A stretch of DNA of 64,000 nucleotides from Dryocosmus kuriphilus (GCA_038277395.1 CM076189.1:114188252-114252251); one strand, 5' to 3'; positions 1 through 13,759 are shown, numbered from the stretch's first letter. The notes: generated from the letters alone by a model not told the origin. Numbers and translations are program-made.

Positions 1-700
1 CCAATTTACTTACCAAAAAGCGTCTTGACCTTTTTAAGTGTCACCCCAGTAATTCGTCCCGCCTGCCCGCTCGCGGCTTCATTCATTGCACACTGGGTCC
101 TGTCCCTAATTCCCTTCTTCTGGATACGTATTGCCTTCTAGCTTTCTGTTGCCTTGGTCTCTTCGTAGAAATGTTTTACCCCGTGGCGTGCTATTTCCTA
201 CCTTACCCACTGGTCTCCAGCCCCACTTATCAACCTCTTTAAAATCCCACGCCCCAAAACATACCCTACCTTTATCCTTCGCAATATTTTTGCACAAAAA
301 GACAGTAGAATATTAACAGTAAAATTTCCCGAGGTTCTTACTTCTGATCCGTTTCCAATCTCGTTTTTTCAACTTCTCTAACCTACTCTCTAAATACAAA
401 GGTATAAAATTTTATTTAATTTGAACTTGTAAAACCTAACCTCGCTCATTAGCATCCCAACTTTTTCTCACATTTTACCTTCGAGCACCTACCGCGAACT
501 TTTACACATTTATTTCCACATTCCATTCAGCCATAACTCTACTCACAACCCTTTTTTACATCCCCATAAACCCTTATTTGCCTCTAAAGCATTTAAACCA
601 AATTTATTGTTAGCGCCATCTTTAAGATATCTAACAACTTTTTTTCTGTAAGAAGAAGTACAAGAAATTTTTATTAAAGCACCACATGTGCATAATATAT
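1..700. other. No feature seen
   Basis: AT-rich, non-repetitive sequence without a convincing reading frame. The short open frames here have no recognisable domain and overlap on both strands. Nothing else is supported. Confidence 0.5.
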
Positions 701-1230
701 ATGTGTGTTTTCAATTATTCTTAATTTTCATTAAACTCATATTGAATTCTTTGAATCGATATTGAATCCATTTGAATTCTTTTGAATTACTTTAAACTTC
801 TGGGTATGCTGAAACGAAACGAAATATTTCAATATTTTGAATTTTATTCTAAATAATTTTTCAGTTAGCGACGGGTTCTCGAACTATTTTATTACTTAGG
901 GTTTCTGGAGAATGATGGCTTTCTTGGTCATCCACAGGCTTTCCACCAGCTTGTGCTGCAAGAAGAAAAAGAAGAAATTCTCAGTATAGCTAATTGCACT
1001 TTCGAAACAGTAAAAATACCAATCGTTCTTAAAACATATGTTTTTTCCAATTATTTCAATTTATATTAAATTCATATTGAATTCATTTGGTTTCCTTTGA
1101 ATTCTTTTTAAATTCTTGGAATGCTTTTAGCTCTGTCTAAATCGTTTGAATATCTTTGAATCCATTTAATGTTTCATGAATTAAGCGAACTCGAGAATTT
1201 AAGAAAAAAAAGATGAGGAATTTTAAGGAT
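700..1230. repeat. TTGAATTC-rich direct repeat at satellite edge
   Basis: A stretch with the words ATTGAATTC and TTTGAATTC occurs at about 700-800 and again, diverged, at about 1035-1150 (both start with an ATATG...TTTTC-AATTATT context). It grades into the satellite downstream. No gene is visible. Confidence 0.5.
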
Positions 1231-1790
1231 TTTCAAAGAACGTCAAAAGCTTTCGGCAATTTGCTGATTTCCAAGAAATTTAAGGAATTACAAGAACTCT
1301 AAAAAATTTCAATGAGTTTAATGAATTTCATACAATTTCAATTGACTCGCAGAATTTCAAGGTTATTCAAGGATTTTAATAGAATTCGACGAATTCTAGG
1401 AAATTTCAAGAAATTTAAAGAAATACAGAGAATGTAAATAAATTTCAAAAAAATTCAATTATTTCAAACAATTCGAAGATTTTTCAAGGGATTAAAAAGA
1501 ATTGGAATTATTTTGAGGAACTTCGAGGATTTCAGGCTTTCGAAAAATTTTAAGGAATCTCACTGAATTCAACGCAATTGAATATTTCAAGGAATTTTCA
1601 AGAAATTGAAAGAAATCTCATTTAATTCAAAGTTTTTAGAGATTTTTCAAGGAATTTAAAAGGATTCGAAGCCTTTAAAGGAATTTCATGTAATTCAAAG
1701 GATTTCACGATTTTTCAAGAAATTTAATGGAACGCGAGGAATTTTAAAGGGTTTTCAAATCATCCAAACTCAAAATCAAATCTTCAAGAA
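1230..1790. repeat. Satellite block, inverted orientation
   Basis: Short purine-rich words such as GGAATTTCAAG and AAGGAATTT repeat here. They are the reverse complement of the C-containing words that dominate 1.9-9.0 kb, so the array orientation switches near 1.8 kb. Confidence 0.6.
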
Positions 1791-4700
1791 ACTAAAAAAT
1801 TTCACTTGTTTTGCGTTTATTTCAGTAAATACATAAAATATTTTGATCTACGAGAAACTTCGAAAAAATCCAAATTTCGGATAACTTCCAATAGTTGAAA
1901 ATTTTTCTAAATTTTCAAGGAAAATTTCATAAATTGCAAAAATTTTCAAAAAGCTACAATCTTTTCCCAACTTTTTCTAATTACCAATAATATCAAAACT
2001 CGCAAAATATCCAAATTTCCAATAATATGCATTACTCCCAAAGTGTTACAATCTCATAATTATTGAAATTTCGAAAACAGAAAAAAATTACAAAATTCTC
2101 AATGATTCTGAAATTCCCAATAATTTTCACTAATTCCAAAATTTTCTAAATTCACAAAGAAATTTCATATACTCCAAAAATGTCCAAGAAACTCCAATCA
2201 TTACCAAACTTTTTATAATAACTAATAGTTTCCAAAACTTTCAAAATTTCTAAATTTCTAATAATTTACATTATTTAAAAAATATTATTATACTTCGTAA
2301 TTACTAAAATTTCCAAAACTTAAAAAAATTTCAAAATTTTAAAATTTTTCCATAATTTCCAATGTTACCCATAATTTCCCAATCCTGAAAATATTTCTAA
2401 TATTTTCCAAATTCCCATAATTTATATAAATTCCGAAAATTTTCTAAAACTCCTAGAGTTCTAAAAATTTCCAAATTCATAGTTTTCAATATTCCAAAAA
2501 TTAAATTAATCCAAAAAGTTTTAAAGTTGCAAAAACTGTTAAAATTTATAAATAATGATTTCCAAAAAAATCTTCTAAATCAATTAATAAATCCAAAAAA
2601 TTTTAAGTTTTAAAAAAACTTTTAAAAATTACAAAATTTCCCAATGATTTCCATTATTACCCAATTTTATAAATTTTCATAATTAGTCAAATTTCCGAAA
2701 CTTAAAAAAATTTCAAAACTTTCCATGATTTCCATAATTTCCAATGCTTTCCATCATTTCCCATATTCGAAAAAACTTCCAACATTTTCGAAGTTTCCAT
2801 AATTTCCAAAATTTCGTAAATTCCGAAAGCTTATAAAATTTCTTAAGGATCTAAAAATTTCCAAACTCATAAGGTTTTCAAATTTGCAAACATTGCCAAG
2901 AAATTCAAAAATTTGAATAATTCAAAAACTTACAAGCATTCAAAAACTTAAAATGATTTCCATTAATTCCAAAATTTCTTACTTTTCAAAAGGTTATAAT
3001 AAATTCAAAAAATTTTCAAGAAATATTTAATAATTCCAAACTTCTTCTAATTACGAACAGTTCCAAAAATTTCAAAAATATCCAAGTTTTCAATAACTAA
3101 TATTATTTCCAAAATTTTATAAAGTTTCGTAATTATTAAAATTTCCAAAACCTAAACAAGTTTTAAAATTTTCAACGATTTCCATAATTTGCAATGCTTT
3201 CAAAAATTTCCCAGGTTTGCAAATATTTCCAACATTTTCGAAATTTCCATAATTTCTATAATTTCAGTAATCTCCATAATGTCCATAACTTCCAAAATAT
3301 CCTGAAATTCCAAAAGTCTCCAAAGTTTCCGAAAGATATAAAAATTTCCAAATTCATAAAGTTTTCAATATTCTAAAAATATCAAAGGAATCCAAAAATT
3401 TTCAATGTTGCAAAAATTTCAAAATCTAAAAAATTTCCAAAATTGTTCATAAATTCAAAAAGTTTTCAAGAAATTCCAGTCACATGCAAACTTTTTCTGT
3501 TTACTACTAGCTTCCAAAACTTTCAAAATATACAAATTCCTAAAAATTCACATTATTTGCAAAATATTATAATTTTCATAAATATTAAATAATCCCAAAC
3601 TTAAAAAAATAAAAAATGTTTTTTAATGATTTCCATAATTTCCAATGCTTTCCATCATTTTGCAAATTTTATTGAATGTACAAAATTATCTTCATTTCCA
3701 ACGATTTCTAAAATTTACTAAAATTCCAAAAGTTTAAAAAATTTCGTAAATTCTTAAAAAATTTTAAATTAAAAATTTTGTTAGTATTCAACAAATTTTC
3801 ACGAAGTCCAAAAATTTTCAAAGATTGCAAAAACTTATAAAAATGACAAAGTTGTCTAACGATTTCCATTAATAACAAAAGATCCTAAATCTTCAAAAAA
3901 TTTTCATAAATTCAAAAAATGGTCAAAAAATTCCAATCATTTCTAACCTCTTCCTGATTACCAATAATTCCCAAAACTTTCAAAAATATAATAATTTCCA
4001 ATAGTTTGCATTATTACAAAATACTACAATTTTTGATAATTATTAAAATTTCCCAAACTGAAAAAAATTTCAAAATTTTCAATGATTTCCATAATTTCCA
4101 ATGTCTCCCATCATTTCGCAAATTTAAAACGTTTCCCTAATTTTCTTAGTTTCCATAATTTTCATAATTTCCATATTTTCCAAAATTTTCTAAAAAGGCC
4201 AAAAGCTTCCAAAATTTCCAAAAGTTCAAAAATTTCTAAATTCATCAATTTTTCTTTCATCAAAAATTTCCAGGAAATCAAAAAATGTTCAATATTGCAA
4301 AAACTTTCAAAAATTACAAAATCTGCAACGATTTTCATCAATTAGAGAACTTTCTAAATTTTCAAGAAATTTTCATAATTTCCAAAATTTTTCAAGGAAT
4401 TCTAATATTCGCAAAATCTTCGTAATTACCAAAATTTCTAAACCATTCAAAAATATCATTCTTTCCAACAATATGCATTATTGTCAAAATAGTTCAATCT
4501 TTCATAATTATTCAAATTTCCAAAGCTTAAAAAAAAAAGAGATTTTTCAATGGTTTCCATAATTTCCAATGCTTTCCATTATTTCCCAAATTTTCTTTAT
4601 TTCCATAATTTTCATAATTTCAATATCTTCCCAAATTCTCTAAAATGACAAAAGTTTCAAAAATTTCCAAAGATCTAAATATGTCCAAATTCATACATTT

Positions 4701-5976
4701 TTCGCTGTCCCAAAAATTTCCAGGAAATCGAAGTTTTCAATATTGCATATACTTCCAAAAATTCCAAAACTCCCAGTGATTTCCAAACATTTTCTGATTA
4801 CCAATAATTTTCAAAAAATTCTAAAATATCCCAATATTCAATAATTTGTATTATTACCAAATTTTATAAGTTTTCATAATTACCAAAAATCTAAAACTTA
4901 AAAAAATTTCAGAACTTTCAACGATTTCCATAATTTCCAATGCCTTCCATCATTTCCCATATTCGAAAAAATTTTCAACATTTTCTAAGATCCATAATTT
5001 CCAAAATTTCCTAAAATAAGTTTCCAAAATTTCCAAAACTTCTAAAAATTTCTAAATTCATAAAGCTTTCAATATTCTAAACATTTCCATTACTTCAAAA
5101 ATTTTCTAACTTTTCAAAAAATGTTGAAGACATTCTAATCATTTCCAAACTTCTTCTAATTGGTAATAGTTTCCAAAAGTTTCACAAATGTCCAAGTTTT
5201 CAATAACTTATATTATATACAAAATTTTATAAATTTTCGTAATTATGAAAATATCCAAAGCTTAAAGATGTTTCAAGGCTTTAAACGATTTCCATAATTT
5301 GCAATGCTTTCCATCATTTCCTAAATTTGAAAAAATTTCCAACACTTTCAAAATTTCCATAATTTCCATAGTTACCATAATTTCCAAAATTTCCTAAAAT
5401 TACAAGAGTTTCCGAGGTTTCCAAAAGATTAAAGATTTCCAAATTCATATAGTTCTTAATATTCCAAAAATTATCAAGAAATCCAAAAATATTCAATATT
5501 GCAGAAATTTTCAAAGATTCCAAAATTTCCAAAAATTTTTATTAATTCAAAAACTTTTCAAAAAATTCCAATCATTTTCAAACTTTTTCTAATTACTAAT
5601 AGATTCCAAAACTTTCAAAAATATCCAAATTTCCAAAAATTCACATTATTTCCAAATTATTATAAGTTTGACAATTATTAAAATTTCCAAAACTTAAAGA
5701 AAGTTTAAAATTTCCAGTGATTTCCATAATTTCCAGCGCTTTGCATCATATCCGAAATTTGAAAAAATTTACAAAATGATCTTAATTTCCAAAATGTCCA
5801 AAGTTCTAAAAACCGAATGCATAAAGTTTTCAATGTTCCAAAACCTTCCAAGAAATCCAAAAATTTTCAATATTGGAAATATTTCCATAAATTCCAAAAT
5901 TTCCAAACATTTTCAAGAATTTCCAAAATTTACAAGAAATTCTAATCACTTCCAAACTTTTTATAAATACCAATAA

Positions 5977-6540
5977 TGGTACGCTGGGTCAAGTGAGGGT
6001 GGATGATAAAATTTTCTGATAGTTGCCGCGCGGTATCCACTCGGCATACTAATAAGAAGTGCATTGCCGAGATAGTTGTCCCTCCCGTGTCACTCATGTC
6101 ATTATCGGGCACGCGGTCACACAGGAGGAAAGGAGAGAGAGAATAGAAAGGGAGGTGTGAAGCAGAGAACACTGCACAACCCTCCCTCCTAAAGGTCCAT
6201 GCCACTTCTCATTGTTTAGACACGCCTGATACCAACGAATCGAAAATTTGATTACAAAATCTTAATTTAGCAATAAATTATTTTCCAAAAATAAAAATTT
6301 CCTTCAAGAATAATCCCCAGAATCCAACTGTCTATTTATATATTAATTTTGAACAACATTCGGTAAAAATTGGGATCTCAATAATCGATAAAAACCAATA
6401 CAGTATTATACGAGTATTCAAGTACCAATTGAATGGATGAATATTGGAACCACACTCGATCGATGTTTAATAGACCAATTCAGGTTCATCCTCCTTCACA
6501 ATCAACAACTTAGTTAACTATAATTAACGTTCATCCATAT
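5977..6540. other. Unique island inside satellite
   Basis: The satellite words stop abruptly at about 5977 and resume near 6700. The island has higher GC in its first 240 bp, including a purine-rich tract at 6121-6160. It has no recognisable coding content or clear terminal repeats. It may be an inserted fragment or the host sequence into which the satellite expanded. Confidence 0.5.
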
Positions 6541-6547
6541 GTCAACA

Positions 6548-6548
<1 letters not shown>

Positions 6549-6610
<62 letters not shown>
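6549..6610. repeat. (TA)n microsatellite
   Basis: An uninterrupted TATA dinucleotide run of about 60 bp. Confidence 0.95.
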
Positions 6611-6611
<1 letters not shown>

Positions 6612-8189
6612 CAATTTTATACTATGTTGCATTATAATATATATATATCACTATTTAATGAAATATTGAATAAATTAATATTTTTTTTTAAAGCAATAAA
6701 TTTCATATGATTTCCATTAATTCCAAATTCTGCTAAATTTTTGAAAAATGTTCATGATTTCATAAATTCCAAAATTCTCAAGAAGTTCAAATTATTTCCA
6801 AATGTTTTCTAATTGCCAATAATTTCCAAAACTTTCAAGAATATCAAAATTTCCAGTAATTTGCATTATTTCCTAAATCCTTTAAACCTTAGTAATTATT
6901 ACAATTTCCAAAAATAAAAAAATTTCCAACTTCTTCACATTTTCAGTACTCCAACAGGGAATCCAAAACATTTCAGTATTCCAAAAACTTCCAAAAAATC
7001 CAAATTTCTAATTAATACCATTAAATCCAAAATTTTCTGAATTTACAAAAAACTTTCATAAATTAGAAAAATTTTCAACAAACTACGATCATTTCCAAAC
7101 TTTTTCTAATTACAAATAATTTCCAAAACTTTCATAAATATCCCGATTTACAATAATTTGCATCATTTCCAAAATTTTATAAATTTCCATAATTATTAAA
7201 ATTTCCAAAACATAAAAAAATTTGAAAATTCCCAATGAGATCTATAATTCCGAATGCTTTCCATCATTCCCCAAATTTGAAAAAATTTCCAGCATTTTCT
7301 TTTAAGTAATTTCCTGTATTTTCTAAAATTCCAGAATTCCGGAAAATTCCAGATCTTCCTAAAATTCCAGAATTTCCTAAAATTCTAAAAGCTTTCAAAG
7401 TTTCAAAAGTTCTAAGAATTTTCAAATTAATAATGTTTTCAATATTCCAAAAATTTCCAAGGATCGAATCAAAAAAATTTTCAATATTGTAAAAACTTCC
7501 AAAGATTCCCAAATTTCCAACAATTGCATTAATTCTAAAATTTCAAAATTTACAAAAAAATATCATAAATTCCAAAAAATTTTAAGAAATTCCAATCATT
7601 TCTCAACTGTTTATAATTACCAGTAGTCTCTAAAACTTTCAAAAATATCCAAGTTTCTAGTAATTTGTATTATTTCCAAAATATTATAATTTTTAGAATT
7701 GTTCAAATTCCCAAAACTTAAAAAATTTGAAAATTTTCAAATATTTCCTTTCATTTCCAATGCTTTCCACAATTTCACAAGTTTGAAAAAATTTCCAATA
7801 TTTTCCAAATTTCCATAATTTACATAATTTCCAAAATTTTCTAAATTCCAAAAGTTCTAAAAACTTCTAAAATCTAATTTTGATATTCCAAAAATTTCCA
7901 AAAAAATCCAAAAAGTTTCAATATTGCAGCAACTTTCAAAAATTCCAAAATTTTCAATGATTTCCATTAATTCCAAAATTTTCTAAATTTTCGAACAATA
8001 TTTATAAATTACACAAATTTTCAATAAATTCAAATTATTTCCAAATGTTTTCAAATTACTAATAATTTGTGAAACCTTCAAAGATATTAAAATTTGCAAT
8101 AATTTCCATTATTTAATAAATCTTCTTCTAAATTTACATAATTATTAATATTTCCAAAACTTAAAAAAATTTCAAAATTTTAATTATAT

Positions 8190-10503
8190 CCCTAATTTCC
8201 AATGCTTTCCATCATTTCCTCGAATTTGAAAAAATTTCCCATATTTCCTTAATTTACCAGAATTTTCAAAATCATAACTTTTTAAATGTTCCAAAAATTT
8301 CCAGGAAATCCAAAAATTTTCAAATATTACAGGAACTCCCAAAATTCCAAAATTTTCAATGGTTTCCATTAATTAAAGAATTTTCAAACTTCTCAATAAT
8401 TTGCATAATCTTCTATGCATCCCATTATTTCCCAAATTCGAAAGAAATTCCAAAATTATCTTAAATTCTATTAATTTTCAAATTTCCTAGAATTCCAAAA
8501 GTCCCAAAATTTCTAAAAATTTCCAAATTCATAAATGTTTAAATATTCCAAAAATTTCCAAGAAATCCAAGAATTTTTCAATATTGCAAAAGCTTCCAAA
8601 AATTCCAAACTTTCTAATGATTTCCATTCATTCCAGATTCTTCTAAATTTTTGTAAAATTTTCATAAATTCCGCAAATTTTCAAGAAATTCAAATTATCT
8701 CCAAATGTTATCTAATTACCAATAATTTCCAAAGCTTTCAAAAATATCCAAATTGCCAATAATTTTTATTATTTCTAAAATCTTTTGAATTTTCATAATT
8801 ATTTTTCCAAATTTGAATTATGTCACTAATTTTCAATGCTTTCCATCATTTCCCAAATTTGAAAGAGTTTCCAAAATTTTCTTAGGTTCAATAATTTCCA
8901 AAATTTTCGAAAATTCAAAAAATTTACAAAATCATATTTCTTTCAATATTCCAAACGTTTCCATGAAAAACCAAAAAAATTTCAAGTTTTGCGAAAAAAT
9001 CCAAAAATTCAAAAATTTCCAAAGATTTCCATTAATTCCAAAAACTTTCTAAATTTTCAAAAAATTTTCATAAATTAAAAGAATCGTCCAGACAAATTTT
9101 TCTGAAAATACTGCTAGACCGCTTTGCTTATGATTACTTGTAAAGTTAATTAGAGATTTAATTGTAATAAATATTTTATCTGATGCATTCTACTTACGAA
9201 TACACGTACAGTACAAGAGAAATACTGAGGTTATAAAAAGGGTAGCAAAAATTGCACTCATTTTCTAAAAAAAAAAAACAGCCTCTTTCTTCAAGATATT
9301 TTTTAAAATTGTCACTGATGATGGTGGAAAAAACACGAAGTTAGGATGAAACACAATCTGCGTAATTTTTTTAAAGCATGCAGTATATATACTGTGTAGC
9401 ATGTTTTTCACTTGCACAAGGTTTCATTTACGTGTACCTTGTTCTTATTTCCGTGATCTACTTTTGAGAATAGCTCTCGATATTTCAGTTACCAAAAACA
9501 TTTACATTTTGTTAAAACGTATAACCTTCGCACGTCCAAGGATCAATTTTGAGTAGAATAGTTATTTTTTTTCAAATTAAAAAAAAGGTTTTAAACGAAA
9601 ATAACTAATTTTAACCAAATTTCTAATTATATTGGGATGAATGCGTTGATATAAATATACCTTTTGGAAAAATTTAGAAATTAGAAAAAAAAATATAAAT
9701 TTTTTTTAAAAATTAGAGAAAATTCCCGAAAAAAATTGGCAAAATATGTATAAATTGGAAAAAAATTCCAAAATAATCTTGAAAAAGTTCAGAAAAAGTG
9801 AAAAAGTCAAAGAAAGGTTTTGCGAAAAATTGAAAGACTTCAATTTTCTATCCGAAATTCGAACTTAAAAATTATATGAATTAAAATTTTTTAATAAAAT
9901 TTTATAATTTTTAATTATATAATCCATGATACTAAAATTCTATGTCTTTCAATAGGGAAAAAAAAATTCGGAAAGATAAAAATTATGTTAATAATTCGAA
10001 AAAATAAAATTTTAAATACGATAATCCAAAAATGTGTAAAATTTTAATTCGCTGAAATAAACATTTTAAATACAAATCTGGAAAAAATGAAAATCACTGC
10101 ATTTTTTGTATTTATCCGGAACGCAGCCACGAAACCTTCAAAATCTGGTTCACTCGTTATTTGTTAAATCTCAATTCTAAAATTGTTTTCATTGGAATGG
10201 AGAGCGAGACTTATTTTTTTCGAAAATGTTTGCATTTCCTGAAAGTTTTTTTACAATAAAGGCAGAAGAATGACTTTTTGTAAAAAAAGTCAACTTATTC
10301 AATGGCATAAAAGTATGTTCGCAAATAACGAGTGAACCAAATTTTTAAGTTTTCCTGACTGCGTTTCAAATAAATACAGAAATTGCTATAATATTTATTT
10401 TTTCCAAATTTTTATTTAAAATGCTTTCTAAAATTTTAGCGAATTAAAGTTAGGGAAGTTTTTTTTCCTGCATTATCGTATGATTTTGTTGTTTTTGTGA
10501 AAT
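8190..10503. repeat. 2.3 kb tandem duplication, unit 1
   Basis: The first half is satellite and the second half (from about 9066) is unique sequence including a fold-back element. The whole stretch recurs immediately downstream at 10508-12700 in the same order with only scattered differences. Matching marks: the CGTCCAGA..AAATTTTTCTG block at 9087 and 11391, and the CACTTGCACAAGG block at 9410 and 11730. Confidence 0.85.
10016..10484. mobile_element. Fold-back MITE-like element (copy 1)
   Basis: The two halves are inverted repeats. ACGATAAT near 10017 faces ATTATCGT near 10478, CGCAGCCACGAAACC at about 10122 faces its diverged complement at about 10365, and GGTTCACTCGTTATTTG at 10148 faces CAAATAACGAGTGAACC at about 10322. 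There is no coding capacity. No target duplication can be assigned with confidence. Confidence 0.65.
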
Positions 10504-10507
10504 ATAT

Positions 10508-12700
10508 TTATAATGCTTTCCATTATTTCCCGAATTTGAAAAAATCTCCCATATTTTCCTTAATTTACCAGAATTTTCAAAATCATAACTTTTTAAATAT
10601 TCCAAAAATTTCCAGGAACTAAAAATTTTTCAAATATTGCAGGAACTCCCAAAATTCCAAAATTTTCAATGGGTTCGATTAATTAAAGAATTTTCAAACT
10701 TCTCAATAATTTCCATAATCTTCTATGCATCCCATTATTTCCCAAATTCAAAAGAAATTCCAAAATTATCTTAAATTCTATTAATTTTCAAGATTTCATA
10801 ATTTTCCAAAAGTCTCCAAAATTTCTAAAAATTTCCAAATTCATAAATTTTTAAATATTCCAAAAATTTCCAAGGAATCCAAGAATTTTTAAATATTGCA
10901 AAAGCTACCAAAAATTCCAAACTTTCTAATGATTTCCATTCATTCCAAATTCTTCTACATTTTCGTAAAATTTTCATTCCGCAAATTTTCAAGAAATTCA
11001 AATTATTTCCAAATGTGGTCTAATTACCAATAACTTCCAAAGCTTTAAAAAATATCCAAATTTCCAATAATTTTTATTATTTCTAAAATCTTTTAAATTT
11101 TCATAATTATTTTTCCAAATTTGAATTATGTCACTAATTTTCAATGCTTTCCATCATTTCCCAAATTTGAAAGAGTTTCCAAAATTCTCTTAGTTTCAAT
11201 AATTTCCAAAATTTTCTAAAATTCAAAAAATTTACAAAATCATATTCTTTTAAATATTCAAAGAGTTTCCATGAAAAACAAAAAATTTTAAAATATTGCA
11301 AAAAATCCAAAAATTCTAAAATTTCCAAAGATTTCCATTAATTCCAAAAATTTTCTAAATTTTCAAAAAATTTTCATGAATTAAAAGAATCGTCCAGATA
11401 AATTTTTCTGAAAATACTGCTAGACCGCTTTGCCTTATGATTACTTGTAAATTTAATTAGAGATTTAATTGTAATAAATATTTTATCTGATGTATTCTAC
11501 TTACGAATACACGTAGAGTACAAGAGAAATGTTGAGGTTATAAAAAGGGTAGCAAAAATTGCACACATTTTCTAAAAAAAAAAGAACAGCCTATTTCTTC
11601 AAGATATTTTTTAAAATTGTCACTGATGACGAGGGAAAAAACACGAAGTTAGGATGAAAGCACAATCTGCGTAATTTTTTTTTAAGCGTGCAGTAGGTAT
11701 ATACTGTGTAGCATGTTTTTCACTTGCACAAGGTTTCATTTACGTGTACCTTGTTCTTATTTCCGTGATCTACTTTTGAGAACAGCTCTCGATATTTCAG
11801 TTACCAAAAACATTTACATTTTGTTAAAACGTATAACCTTCGCACGTCCAAGGATCAATTTTGAATAGAATAGTTATTTTTTCAAATTAAAAAAAAGGTT
11901 TTAAACGAAAATAACTAATTTTAACCAAATTTCTAATAATATTGGGATGAATGCGTTGATATAAATATACTTTTTGAAAAATTTAGAAATTAGAAAAAAA
12001 AACATAAAATTTTTTTAAAATTTAGAGAAAATTCCCGAAAAAAATTGGCAAAATATGTATAAATTGGAAAAAAAATCCAAAATAATCTTGAAAAAGTTCA
12101 GAAAAAGTGAAAAAGTCAAAGAAAGGTTTTGCGAAAAATTGAAAGACTTCAGTTTTCTATCCGAAATTCGAACTGAAAAATTATATGAATTAAAATTTTT
12201 TAATAAAATTTTATAATTTTCAATTATATCAAACGATAATGCAGCCCAAAAATGTGTCAAATTTTAATTCGCTGAAATAAAAATTTTAAATACAAATCTG
12301 GAAAAAATAAAATCACAGCATGTTTTGTATTTATCCGGAACGCAGCCACGAAACCTTCAAAATCTGGTTCACTCGCTATTTGTTAAATCTCAATTCTAAA
12401 ATTGTTTTCATTGGAATGGAGATGCGAGACTTATTTTTCGAAAATGTTTGCATTTCCTGAAAGAGTTTTTTACAATAGCAGAAGAATGACTTTTTGTAAA
12501 AAAAGTCAACATATTCAATGGCATAAAAGTATGCTTCGCAAATAACGAGTGAACCAAATTTTTAAGTTTTCCTGACTGCGTTTCAAATAAATACAGAAAT
12601 TGCTATAATATTTATTTTTTCCAAATTTTTATTTAAAATGCTTTCTATTTTTTAGCGAATTAAAGTTAGGGAAGTTTTTTTTCCTGCATTATCGTATGAG
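10508..12700. repeat. 2.3 kb tandem duplication, unit 2
   Basis: Second copy of the unit at 8190-10503. It holds the same satellite part, unique part and fold-back. Small indels separate the copies, so the duplication is recent but not brand new. Confidence 0.85.
12232..12699. mobile_element. Fold-back MITE-like element (copy 2)
   Basis: Second copy of the fold-back at 10016-10484, carried along by the 2.3 kb tandem duplication. The terminal ACGATAATGCAG (12233) and CTGCATTATCGT (about 12685) pair better here than in copy 1. Confidence 0.65.
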
Positions 12701-12797
12701 CTAATTTTTATTTTATACATATTATATCTTACGTTATATATTATTGTTGTTTTTATTTGTGTGTAATATATATATATATATATATATGTATATATTT

Positions 12798-13757
12798 AGG
12801 GTGTGCCAAAAAAAATCGATATTTTTTTTTTCTCACTCTCCCCCCAAAATATCGTAGAATGCGTCGAAACAAAAATTGTCGCACAGGCGGAGCCAGTAAT
12901 TTTATTTTTAAGAGGCCCATCATCGAATTTAAAGTTTTCCCATCGAAATAACATAGAAAAGAGGATTTTTTACATTCTTTAATTCCGCAAAAATTTTTTT
13001 CATAAATTAAATACATAAACCTTATTGAGCACTAAATTTTTGACAAAAAATCCCATCGGGTGAAATTTCTATTATCAATATTTGACTTTGTGTAGAGCCT
13101 TAAAGTTACAATTTTTGAAAATTTTGTGTTTTTTTTACATTTTTATGGAAAACTAAAGGAGATCGGACAAAAAGTTAAATCGCAATTTTGTAGTACATTT
13201 ACAAGAAGTTGCGGAGAAATTTTTCGTATTATTAATATATAAGAAGTTATAGATCCAAAATTAGGCCGAAATTAGCATTTTTCCCTGTGAGAATATATAT
13301 ACTTTGTACGTTGAGAATTAAAAAAATAATAATTTGTGGGTCTGTAACTTCTTGAATATTAATAATATGAAAAATTTCTTGCAGACATTTTTGTAGTGCG
13401 TCAGATAGACTACAAAATTGCAATTGAACTTTTTGTCCTATCTCCGAAGGTTTAGCTTAAAAATGTAAAAAAACACAAAATTTTCAAAAATTGAAATTTT
13501 AAGGTTCTACAGAAAGTCAAATATTGATGATAGAAATTTCATTCAATGGAACCTTTTCACAGCTTGCAGAATTAAGTAATGTAAAAAATCCTCTTTTCTA
13601 CGTTATTTCAATGGGAAAACTTTAAATTTGATGATGGACCTCTTAAAATTGAAATTATGTGCTCTGCTTGTTAGAGAATTTTTTTTTTGGACATATTATA
13701 CGATATCTTGGGGGGAGAGTGAGAAAAGAAAATTATCGATTTTTTTTGGCACGCCCT
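12798..13757. mobile_element. 960 bp fold-back element, AGGGYGTGCC termini
   Basis: The left end AGGGTGTGCCAAAAAAAATC pairs with the right end, whose reverse complement starts AGGGCGTGCC. Complementarity extends through both arms: CTCACTCTCCCCCC near 12832 faces GGGGGGAGAGTGAG near 13710, and GAAAAGAGGATTTTTTACA near 12955 faces its complement near 13585. Flanks are TA-rich on both sides. No transposase is present. It is a non-autonomous DNA transposon of unknown family. Confidence 0.75.
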
Positions 13758-13759
13758 AT

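Larger units (their letters stand above)
1800..9060. repeat. Degenerate AT-rich satellite with higher-order repeat
   Basis: The block is made of TTTCCAAAATTTCC-like words, almost without G on this strand. A longer anchor (CCATAATTTCC, then AATGCTTTCCATCATTTCC) recurs at about 2741, 3190, 3641, 4099, 4566, 4936, 5301 and 5732, and again after 7250, giving a higher-order period of roughly 365-470 bp. The anchor is followed each time by the same order of sub-blocks (TTGAAAAAATTTCC, then a TTCATAA..TTTTCAATATTCC part). Open frames inside translate to Phe/Asn/Lys/Ile-rich repeats and are shadows of the satellite. Confidence 0.85.

Noticed and set aside
3194..9052. Open frames of 60-90 codons rich in Phe, Asn, Lys and Ile
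   Set aside because: They lie wholly in the satellite, occur in several frames and strands, and translate its simple words. There is no start context or domain.
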